DNA of 13,763 bases from positions 1 through 13,763 of the forward strand of contig JBLMZH010000061.1 in the NCBI GenBank assembly GCA_050258715.1, read 5' to 3'. Each line of letters starts with the position of its first letter. The stretch's first letter is position 1. Positions 1 through 12,556 of the stretch are shown one piece after another. Below the pieces are notes generated by a model. The model was not told the DNA's origin, ran no database searches, and worked only from the letters and a program-made list of their open reading frames with translations. Origin of the DNA: JBLMZH01 sp050258715 (GTDB taxonomy: Bacteria > Patescibacteriota > Doudnabacteria > UBA920 > O2-02-FULL-48-8). Both the position numbers and the translations under genes were made by a program.

Positions 1-13
1 TCGATCCAGACAT
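1..13 (-). CDS. 5' end of a divergent gene leaving the window (first four codons)
   Basis: On the minus strand an ATG at 13-11 is followed by codons for Ser-Gly-Ser before the window ends. It is called because a near-perfect Shine-Dalgarno sequence, AAGGAGGG, lies at 29-22 with an 8-nt spacer to the ATG. This is the strongest ribosome-binding site in the window. Four codons say nothing about the product. The gene is divergent from valS, so the region between the two starts must hold promoters for both directions. An accidental SD-ATG pair cannot be excluded. Confidence 0.55.
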
Positions 14-45
14 TACTGTTACCCTCCTTCCAATTTTCGCCTTTG

Positions 46-74
46 TTGACTCGAAAACCCGATTTTGGCATAAT
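46..74 (+). promoter_or_regulatory. Sigma70-type promoter for the valS leader
   Basis: TTGACT (46-51) and CATAAT (69-74) each match the consensus hexamers at five of six positions and are separated by exactly 17 nt. Transcription would start near 81-82, giving a leader of about 400 nt before valS, long enough for an attenuation device. The overlapping TAATTA (71-76) is palindromic and could also act as a -10 element for the divergent minus-strand gene. Confidence 0.6.
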
Positions 75-124
75 TAGGTCGGATTTTCCAACCAACAAAA
101 GCGTCGCGAACTGTCACTTCGCTT

Positions 125-193
125 CCCAGCACCACTTTTTGCCACAATTTCTGCAGTAATGGGATTATGGTTCTGACAAAAAGTGGTGCTGGG
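125..193 (+). repeat. Perfect 17-bp inverted repeat forming a long hairpin
   Basis: CCCAGCACCACTTTTTG (125-141) is exactly complementary to CAAAAAGTGGTGCTGGG (177-193). The 35-nt interior can extend the stem: CCACAAT (142-148) pairs with ATTATGG (164-170) with one mismatch, leaving a 6-nt bulge TTCTGA (171-176) on the 3' side. It lies in the untranslated valS leader and is not a terminator on either strand, since no U-run follows the stem. It may be the 5' domain of the T-box-like leader, with the bulge in the place of a specifier loop, or an unrelated palindromic element inserted in the leader. The pairing itself is certain; its role is not. Confidence 0.85.
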
Positions 194-396
194 CGCTGCG
201 GGAAGAAATCAGCCGAAAATGGCTGAAATTAGACCCCGCCGGCAGAACCGTAAATTCACAAATCAAGATTTTGGTAGGTAGACTTTATCAGTCTGCAGCC
301 AAAAAATCAAGATGGTACCTCCAACAGCAATTGTAGAAATTGGCAGCCTGAGCTTAGAGCTTAAGCAAAGCAATTATCCGCAAAAAGTTGGGTCTT

Positions 397-425
397 GAAC
401 ACTGAACAAGTGTTTTTTATTTTCT
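397..425 (+). terminator. Intrinsic terminator (attenuator) upstream of valS
   Basis: AACACT (398-403) pairs with AGTGTT (409-414) around the loop GAACA, with a possible G-U pair 397/415, followed by a T-rich tail (415-423, interrupted by one A). The stem is short and A/T-rich, so termination is expected to be partial. It sits between the valS promoter and the valS start and shares bases 397-398 with the antiterminator strand 393-398. This is what makes it look like a conditional attenuator rather than the end of an upstream gene. Confidence 0.6.
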
Positions 426-478
426 CTAAGCAGCCTTTCAGCTAATTAATCGAATTGCCGACGCTAAAGTTTCCGCTT

Positions 479-2656
479 ATGAAAAACGAAGAAATTCCAA
501 AAACCTATGACCAAAAAACCGAAGCCGATATCTACCGGCTTTGGGAACTTTCCGGTTATTTCAATCCCGATAATCTCAAGGGCGAGCCGTACTGCATCAT
601 CATGCCGCCGCCGAACGCCAACGGCTCGCTGCATTTGGGGCACGCGCTTTATTGCATCGAGGACGTCATGATTCGGTATAACCGGATGTGCGGCAAAAAA
701 ACCTTATGGCTGCCGGGTGCTGACCACGCCGGATTTGAAACGCAGGTCGTTTACGAAAAAGTTTTGGAAAAACAAGGCACCTCGCGGTTCAAAATGAAGC
801 GGGAAAATTTTTACCGCGACGTTTACGAATTCACCCAGAAAAACAAGTCGCTGATGTACGAACAGATCAAGCGCCTAGGCATGAGCTGCGACTGGTCAAG
901 AGAAACTTTCACCCTCGACCCGCGCGTGATCAAAATCGTCTATTCGACTTTTGAAAAACTCTACGATGACGGGCTGGTTTATCGCGCCAACCGCGTAGTT
1001 AACTGGTGCACCAAGCATCAAACCACCCTTTCCGACCTTGAGGTCGCCTACGAGGAGCGCACCGACCCGCTTTACTACATGAAGTACGGGCCCTTAACCT
1101 TGGCTACGGTCCGGCCGGAAACCAAATTCGGAGACACGGCAGTCGCGGTCAATCCGAGCGACCTCAGATACAAGGATTACGTCGGCAAGGAAATCGAGGT
1201 CGAAGGGCTTTTGGGCAAATTCAAGATGACGGTTATTGCGGACGAGCTGGTGGACAAGGACTTCGGGACCGGTGTGGTTAAGGTCACGCCCGCGCACGAC
1301 GCCGTTGACTTTGAAATCTGGCAGAAGCACAAGAACGAGATCCCGGGCCCGCTTTCGATCATCGACCAGTTCGGCCGGATAGACCTTTCGGAATTCGGCG
1401 ACAATGAAAAGGCCAAAAAATACCACGGCCTTAAAGTCGCCGAGGCCAGAAAGCTCGTGGCCGAGGACCTGCAGGCCATGGGACTGATCGAAAAAATTGA
1501 GCCTGAGTACAAGCACAATGTGGCCGTGTGCTACAAATGCAAAAACATTATTGAGCCGCGGGTCATGCTTCAATGGTTCGTGAAGATCAAACCCTTAGCC
1601 AAGAAAGCCGTGGAGGCCGTGGAGAATAAGGAGATCGAGATCATTCCCGAGCGCTTAAGCAAGGTCTACATGCACTGGATGGAGAACATCCGCGACTGGA
1701 ACATCAGCCGCCAGATCTGGTGGGGCATCCCGATCCCGGCTTATTTCTGCGACGACTGCGGCGAAATCATGGTCGATGTAAACGGCCAGCCGCCGCAATG
1801 CAAAAAATGCCAGTCAACCAAGATCCGCAAGGAAACCGACACTTTCGACACCTGGTTTTCGTCCGGCCAGTGGCCGTTTGCGGCGCTTAAGACCCATTCC
1901 GAAAAGGACTTCGAAACCTTTTATCCGACCGCGGTCATGGAAACCGGCTGGGACATTCTGTTCTTCTGGGTGGCGCGCATGGTCATGCTCGGGATTTACG
2001 TCACGGGCAAGGTTCCGTTTAAGACCGTGTATTTGCACGGCTTGGTCCGCGACAAGGATCGCAAAAAGATGAGCAAATCCAAGGGCAATGTCATTGATCC
2101 TTTGGGCGTAATTGACCAGTACGGGGCGGACGCGCTGCGCATGGGCCTAATCGTCGGCAACCTTCCGGGCAACGACATCGCCATCAGCGAAGAACGCATC
2201 CGCGGCTACCGCAACTTCTCCAACAAGCTTTGGAACATCGCGCGCTTCGTCATCCAAAACAAGTTCGATTTCGACCCGTTCCATGCCGAGCTTTCCATGG
2301 AGGACGAGCTCATTCTCCGCGGCCTCGACAAGGTCGTGGAAGAAACCACGGAGCTCATGGACAAGTACGACTTCGCCCACGCCGCCGAAAACCTCTACCA
2401 CTACGCCTGGCACGAATTCGCGGACAAGATCATTGAAGAGTCCAAGGCCAAGCTGGCCTCGCCCGAAACCAGGGGTTCGGCCCAGGCCATGCTCATTGTC
2501 ATGCTCAAGACCCTGCTGAAACTTTTGCATCCTTTCATGCCGTTTGTCACGGAAAGCATCTGGCAGCTGACCGACAACAACATGCTCATGGTCTCCGAGT
2601 GGCCGAAGACCAAAAAAATGTTCGAGAAAGAAAAACGGAAAGCCGCCTCTGCCTAA
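479..2656 (+). CDS. valS: Valyl-tRNA synthetase (short form)
   Basis: Class I aminoacyl-tRNA synthetase that charges tRNA-Val with valine in the cytoplasm and hydrolyses mischarged Thr-tRNA. From the ATG at 479 (725 aa) the order is: HIGH signature HLGH at residues 52-55 after PPPNANGS; editing (CP1) domain about 205-345 with the ATVRPET and GTGVVKVTPAHD motifs; zinc-binding cysteine pairs near 351/354, 424/427 and 441/444; KMSKS at 530-534; an anticodon-binding helical domain about 570-700. The protein stops soon after the anticodon-binding domain and lacks the C-terminal coiled-coil arm of typical ValRS (about 880-950 aa). Start choice: a TTG at 455 would add eight residues, but neither start has a clear ribosome-binding site, and the ATG gives the family-like opening MKNEEIPKTYD. 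Expression is probably controlled by the leader at 82-425. The gene is monocistronic and ends at the terminator 2664-2695. Confidence 0.96.
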   Translation: MKNEEIPKTYDQKTEADIYRLWELSGYFNPDNLKGEPYCIIMPPPNANGSLHLGHALYCIEDVMIRYNRMCGKKTLWLPGADHAGFETQVVYEKVLEKQGTSRFKMKRENFYRDVYEFTQKNKSLMYEQIKRLGMSCDWSRETFTLDPRVIKIVYSTFEKLYDDGLVYRANRVVNWCTKHQTTLSDLEVAYEERTDPLYYMKYGPLTLATVRPETKFGDTAVAVNPSDLRYKDYVGKEIEVEGLLGKFKMTVIADELVDKDFGTGVVKVTPAHDAVDFEIWQKHKNEIPGPLSIIDQFGRIDLSEFGDNEKAKKYHGLKVAEARKLVAEDLQAMGLIEKIEPEYKHNVAVCYKCKNIIEPRVMLQWFVKIKPLAKKAVEAVENKEIEIIPERLSKVYMHWMENIRDWNISRQIWWGIPIPAYFCDDCGEIMVDVNGQPPQCKKCQSTKIRKETDTFDTWFSSGQWPFAALKTHSEKDFETFYPTAVMETGWDILFFWVARMVMLGIYVTGKVPFKTVYLHGLVRDKDRKKMSKSKGNVIDPLGVIDQYGADALRMGLIVGNLPGNDIAISEERIRGYRNFSNKLWNIARFVIQNKFDFDPFHAELSMEDELILRGLDKVVEETTELMDKYDFAHAAENLYHYAWHEFADKIIEESKAKLASPETRGSAQAMLIVMLKTLLKLLHPFMPFVTESIWQLTDNNMLMVSEWPKTKKMFEKEKRKAASA

Positions 2657-2663
2657 ATAAATT

Positions 2664-2695
2664 AAAAGAGCCTCCTTAAAGGAGGCTCTTTTTTG
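2664..2695. terminator. Bidirectional intrinsic terminator between convergent genes
   Basis: AAAAGAGCCTCC (2664-2675) and GGAGGCTCTTTT (2681-2692) form a perfect 12-bp stem with loop TTAAA, followed on the plus strand by further T residues. On the minus strand the A-rich left side gives a TTTTAATTT tail. It starts 8 nt after the valS stop and lies just beyond the stop of the convergent gene ending at 2701, so one hairpin serves both. Confidence 0.93.
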
Positions 2696-2700
2696 TTCCT

Positions 2701-3279
2701 TTATTTGAATCTGACGGAAACAGAGGCCGATCGGTCATCTTGCTGGCCGCTTGGATTATCAGGTTCGATGATGATGACTCCGTAATCCGTGGACGGCTGG
2801 GCGAATTTCAGTTCGCCCGTGAAATTGACGTAATCGGAAGTCATCCAATCGCCCTGGGCGCGAAGCTGGGTTTTGGCCAGGACCTTTCCGTTTTGATCTT
2901 TAAGCGTGACCGGCATGACCGCCTCAAAAAACCAATTGCCTTTGGCCTTGCCCGTAATCGTCAGCGGGCTTTTGACCAAATCCCCTTCTTTTGGCGAATC
3001 GACGACCACGTCAGCCTGCTGGGTAGTAGTGTTGCCCAGGCTGTTCTCGTTGATGTAAAGCGTGCCGTCAGCGGCCTGGCAAATTTCAGGCGTGCCTTGA
3101 TAGACTTGATTGCCGGCAGCGGCACAGGTGGCAAAATCCGTGACAGCTGTGTTTGAAGGCTGCTGAGTTGAACTCGTAGTCGGGCTTTGAACCTTGCCGG
3201 GAATAAGGTAAATCGCGGCAGCCGCAACTATGGCAAGCCCCAAGACCTTTATGTAGTAAGAAACGGATTGTTTTTCCAT
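2701..3279 (-). CDS. Membrane-anchored protein with Gmad2 immunoglobulin-like domain
   Basis: 192 aa, starting at the ATG at 3279. Residues about 8-27 are a hydrophobic segment after a short polar N-terminus: an uncleaved signal anchor, with no lipobox Cys visible. A Ser/Thr/Gln-rich linker (about 31-46) leads to a small segment with Cys52 and Cys67, of the type DFxxC...G..V...P..C...DG. I know this pattern from many Patescibacteria surface proteins, and its cysteines could form a disulfide. Residues about 88-191 resemble the Gmad2 domain (immunoglobulin-like domain of bacterial spore germination proteins): an N-terminal SPKEGDLVKSPLTITGKA stretch, then GNWFFEA, and a regular beta-strand pattern ending in VSVRF. 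It probably lies outside the membrane; ligand and role are unknown. It has its own promoter (3306-3334) and is probably monocistronic. No good Shine-Dalgarno precedes the ATG. Confidence 0.85.
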   Translation of the reverse strand: MEKQSVSYYIKVLGLAIVAAAAIYLIPGKVQSPTTSSTQQPSNTAVTDFATCAAAGNQVYQGTPEICQAADGTLYINENSLGNTTTQQADVVVDSPKEGDLVKSPLTITGKAKGNWFFEAVMPVTLKDQNGKVLAKTQLRAQGDWMTSDYVNFTGELKFAQPSTDYGVIIIEPDNPSGQQDDRSASVSVRFK

Positions 3280-3305
3280 ATTTGAAAAGGTAAATTACAC
3301 GAGGA

Positions 3306-3334
3306 AGTATAAGGTAAACCAGCCCTGCTGGCAA
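3306..3334 (-). promoter_or_regulatory. Promoter for the Gmad2-domain gene
   Basis: Read on the minus strand, TTGCCA (3334-3329) and TATACT (3311-3306) are separated by 17 nt. Transcription would start near 3299, about 20 nt before the ATG at 3279. It lies directly after the rpoC terminator, which fits independent expression of this gene. Confidence 0.55.
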
Positions 3335-3337
3335 ACG

Positions 3338-3377
3338 ACAAAAAATCACGCCTTTGCTGGGAGCAAGGCGGGATTTT
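3338..3377 (-). terminator. rpoC intrinsic terminator
   Basis: On the minus strand AAATC, CGCCTT and GCT (3376-3362 region) pair with AGC, AAGGCG and GATTT (3358-3343 region) around a CCC loop, with one C/T mismatch and one bulged A. A run of T follows (3346-3340). It begins about 10 nt after the rpoC stop at 3386 and closes the rpoB-rpoC transcript. Confidence 0.88.
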
Positions 3378-3385
3378 GAATTTGT

Positions 3386-7267
<3,882 letters not shown>

Positions 7268-7281
7268 ATTTTTTCCCCAGG

Positions 7282-10767
<3,486 letters not shown>

Positions 10768-10779
10768 AAAAATAAATCT

Positions 10780-10805
10780 CTCTTTTTGCAAATACGCAAA
10801 AAGAG
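10780..10805 (-). promoter_or_regulatory. 5'UTR hairpin over the rpoB ribosome-binding region
   Basis: On the minus strand CTCTTTTTGC (10805-10796) and GCAAAAAGAG (10789-10780) form a perfect 10-bp stem with the loop GTATTT. The 3' arm runs into AGATTT, so the only purine-rich, SD-like stretch before the ATG at 10767 (GAGAG, 10782-10778) is half buried in the stem. A smaller hairpin just upstream (AGCC/GGCT, 10817-10804) is followed by CTTTTT, which is itself the 5' arm of the main hairpin. The two could therefore alternate. A regulatory role is inference; the pairing is exact. Confidence 0.6.
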
Positions 10806-10848
10806 CCGTAAAAGGCTACTTCTTTAGCGAGTTTATAATCACAGATAC

Positions 10849-10876
10849 ATAATACCTGACTTCGGGCTTATGTCAA
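10849..10876 (-). promoter_or_regulatory. rpoBC promoter
   Basis: On the minus strand a perfect TTGACA (10876-10871) is followed after 16 nt by TATTAT (10854-10849), which matches the -10 consensus at five of six positions. The start would be near 10842, giving a 5'UTR of about 75 nt that contains the hairpin at 10780-10805. It lies in the 122-nt gap after the MFS gene, so rpoBC need not be read from the upstream operon. Confidence 0.8.
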
Positions 10877-10889
10877 GCAAATTTGTTCT

Positions 10890-12119
10890 TCAAAATTTTT
10901 CCTGGTAATGGGCGCTGTGAAGATTTCTTAAAATCAGGCCCGTAGCCACCAGCGTGCCCCCGATAATTCCCAAAACCAGGTAGACCGAGGTCTTGTCCGC
11001 GAGCAGTCCGATCAAAATTGTCGGGATCGTGGCCGCGGTTTGGAGCAAAACGTAAAGGGAAGCGTAGATTCGGCCGCGGACATGTTCGGAAACGTGTTTT
11101 TGGAGGATCGAATGGGAGGGTGCCACGATATGGGAATTGAAATAGCCGAGGACCAGGGCCAAAACCGCATAAATTATCGGGTGGCTGGGACCGACAAAGA
11201 TAGCCATGCTGACCATTGTCGCCCCCATCCCGATAAATCCGGCCAAAATCAGATTCGGTTTGGAAACATAACGGTTTTCAAAGCCCAGCAGCAAAGCGCC
11301 CAGCAGGATTCCCAAGCCCAAAGGAGCAATCATGTAAAAAGTTCCCGTCTCAAGCTTAACATCCAGGACCTTTTCCACGAATGCCGGGACAATAGTGATC
11401 AGCATGCCGTTAAAGATTTGGGCTGCGAACAGGCTTTGCAGGGGAAAATGAAGAACCTTTGAGTCCCAAAAATGGAGAATCCCCTCTTTGAACTCCGCCC
11501 AAAAGTCTTCCATCAGCCTTTTTTGCGCCTGAGCCTTGCGCTTAAGCGGCGGCAGGAAATATGTGGAAACTGTGGCTAATACAAGCAGGGCAAAACCGAG
11601 CAAAAAAACCGCAGCTGAACCGTAAGCCAGGCTGATCGGGCCGGCCAGCACGAAGCCTAAGATCATCGAACCTGAGCCGGTGAACGAAAAATAGCTGTTG
11701 GCCACGAGCAAGTCCTCCTCTTTCACCAAATCCGGAATGGACGGCGCTTCGGCCGGCAGATAAAACTGATTGAGGGAAGAATAAATGAAGGTGACCACGG
11801 CCATGCCCCAGAAATTGTCGCGCACCGGAAGGAAACAGAGCACGGACAAGGCTTGAAGCAAATTGATGACTGTCAAAAGCTTGCGCCGGTCAAAACGGTC
11901 GGAATAAACGCCGGCAATGCTGCCAAAAATCACGGTCGCGCCTCCGAACGAAAGGATGATCACGGACACGGCCAGAGAGGAATGGGTCAGATTAAAGGTC
12001 CGAATCAAAACCGCAAAGCTTAAAAGGTAATTGGTCAGCTGGGAGCAGACCTGGGACACCCAAAGCTTGGTGAAGTTGAAATTCTTGAGAACCCCGAAAT
12101 AATGGTTGAACTGGGTCAT
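10890..12119 (-). CDS. Major facilitator superfamily transporter (MFS_3/EntS-like)
   Basis: 409 aa, about 12 predicted membrane helices (roughly 18-40, 48-72, 82-98, 104-122, 146-165, 167-189, 224-248, 259-281, 288-310, 313-334, 352-373, 377-397), with a polar central loop at about 190-222. The MFS motif A, GSIAGVYSDRFDRRK, is at 66-80 between helices 2 and 3. The stretch LPAEAPSIPDLVKEEDLLVAN (119-139 region) and VRGRIYASLYVL (348-359) are typical of the MFS_3 group, which includes the enterobactin exporter EntS and macrolide efflux proteins. It is probably a drug/H+ or metabolite exporter in the cytoplasmic membrane; the substrate cannot be told from sequence. The ATG overlaps the tsaB stop in an ATGA (12119-12116), so translation is probably coupled to tsaB. 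Confidence 0.9.
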   Translation of the reverse strand: MTQFNHYFGVLKNFNFTKLWVSQVCSQLTNYLLSFAVLIRTFNLTHSSLAVSVIILSFGGATVIFGSIAGVYSDRFDRRKLLTVINLLQALSVLCFLPVRDNFWGMAVVTFIYSSLNQFYLPAEAPSIPDLVKEEDLLVANSYFSFTGSGSMILGFVLAGPISLAYGSAAVFLLGFALLVLATVSTYFLPPLKRKAQAQKRLMEDFWAEFKEGILHFWDSKVLHFPLQSLFAAQIFNGMLITIVPAFVEKVLDVKLETGTFYMIAPLGLGILLGALLLGFENRYVSKPNLILAGFIGMGATMVSMAIFVGPSHPIIYAVLALVLGYFNSHIVAPSHSILQKHVSEHVRGRIYASLYVLLQTAATIPTILIGLLADKTSVYLVLGIIGGTLVATGLILRNLHSAHYQEKF

Positions 12120-12520
12120 GGCTTAAGCTTGAATTTTTTGGGCTTTGCCTTGGTAATGTTGGGTTTTCTGCCGTAGCTGGGAGCGGCAAGCCTTTCAGTG
12201 GAAGTGTACACTTTTTGAAGATCGCTGGGATTTGTTGATTTGATGCCGACCGCCGCAATCTTAAGGCCGAAGGCCAGGGCATTGGCAGTGGCAATGCCGG
12301 TCCTTATCCGGCTGAAATTGCCGGGACCCGAAACCACTCCGATCTTAGCCAGCTCGCCAAGCTTCGTGTGATTCGCCGACAGGAATTCTTTGATTTTTTT
12401 CAGCAAATTTTCCGAAAGCCGGCCGTTGTCGTCAACTGTCAAAGCGGCGGTTATTTTCGCTTTCTCCAAAAGAAAAAGGGAAAAGTGCGAATCTTCGGTT
12501 GTATTGATGATCAATTCCAT
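12116..12520 (-). CDS. tsaB: Short TsaB-like protein (t6A37 tRNA modification)
   Basis: 134 aa from the ATG at 12520 (an in-frame TTG at 12529 would add three). TsaB is the inactive partner that dimerises with TsaD in threonylcarbamoylation of A37 in ANN-decoding tRNAs. The ASKHA-fold N-terminal lobe is recognisable: strand LIINTTED at the start, then the family signature VVSGPGNFSRIRTGIATANALA at about 62-82. E. coli TsaB is about 231 aa. Here the second lobe is missing and replaced by about 30 residues ending in a Lys/Pro-rich basic tail (KAKPKKFKLKP). The first strand has Asn where the family usually has Asp (IDTS-like). The TGA stop overlaps the ATG of the MFS gene. There is no strong Shine-Dalgarno; a hairpin lies just upstream. 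Short TsaB versions are common in Patescibacteria, so I read this as a reduced functional gene rather than a broken one. Confidence 0.82.
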   Translation of the reverse strand: MELIINTTEDSHFSLFLLEKAKITAALTVDDNGRLSENLLKKIKEFLSANHTKLGELAKIGVVSGPGNFSRIRTGIATANALAFGLKIAAVGIKSTNPSDLQKVYTSTERLAAPSYGRKPNITKAKPKKFKLKP

Positions 12521-12530
12521 TGTACGCAAG

Positions 12531-12552
12531 AAATCCCCGAAACCGGGGATTT
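12531..12552 (-). terminator. Hairpin between the LOG-like gene and tsaB (weak terminator or leader hairpin)
   Basis: AAATCCCCG (12531-12539) and CGGGGATTT (12544-12552) form a perfect 9-bp stem with a 4-nt loop. On the minus strand, the direction of the flanking genes, the tail is only TTTCTTG, so termination would be partial. On the plus strand a clean T-run follows, although no plus-strand gene ends here. The hairpin lies 4 nt after the LOG-like gene stop and 10 nt before the tsaB ATG, and its 3' arm holds the only G-rich stretch upstream of that ATG. Confidence 0.6.
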
Positions 12553-12556
12553 TTTA

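Larger units (their letters stand above)
82..425 (+). promoter_or_regulatory. T-box-like leader (riboswitch) upstream of valS
   Basis: Seen: TCAAGA (307-312) pairs fully with TCTTGA (393-398), and TCCAAC (320-325) pairs with GTTGGG (387-392; five Watson-Crick pairs plus one U-G). The two helices abut on the 3' strand and enclose on the 5' strand a 7-nt bulge, TGGTACC (313-319). Known: T-box antiterminators have two helices around a UGGNACC bulge that binds the NCCA end of uncharged tRNA. UGGU fits the ACCA end expected of tRNA-Val. The 3' strand overlaps the terminator at 397-425, so the two folds exclude each other. Upstream are hairpins TCAGCC/GGCTGA (209-226), GTAGAC/GTCTGC (278-296, one U-G pair) and the large hairpin 125-193. 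Odd: 61 nt separate the two A2 strands (canonical spacing is much shorter), partly filled by small hairpins 328-342 and 352-366. No canonical Stem I with AG-bulge and specifier loop is recognised. GUU at 170-172, beside a 3' bulge, is only a candidate specifier codon. Confidence 0.62.

Noticed and set aside
312..398. A 28-codon frame in the valS leader (ATG at 312, TGA at 396-398) with three valine codons, as a possible attenuator leader peptide.
   Set aside because: No ribosome-binding site precedes it, the valine codons are not clustered, and a frame of this length is expected by chance. Its ATG lies on the T-box bulge, which explains that sequence better. It remains the main competing model for the attenuator.
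455..478. TTG start for valS at 455.
   Set aside because: No ribosome-binding site, and the eight added residues do not fit the family start; the ATG at 479 is preferred.
1094..1573. Minus-strand open frame of 159 codons inside valS.
   Set aside because: It overlaps the ValRS editing domain in antisense and has no support of its own.
10768..10791. TTG start for rpoB at 10791.
   Set aside because: The codon lies at the loop of the 5'UTR hairpin; the ATG at 10767 gives the usual N-terminus.
12521..12526. TACAAT on the minus strand as a -10 element just before tsaB.
   Set aside because: It overlaps the ATG itself and has no -35 hexamer at a suitable distance.
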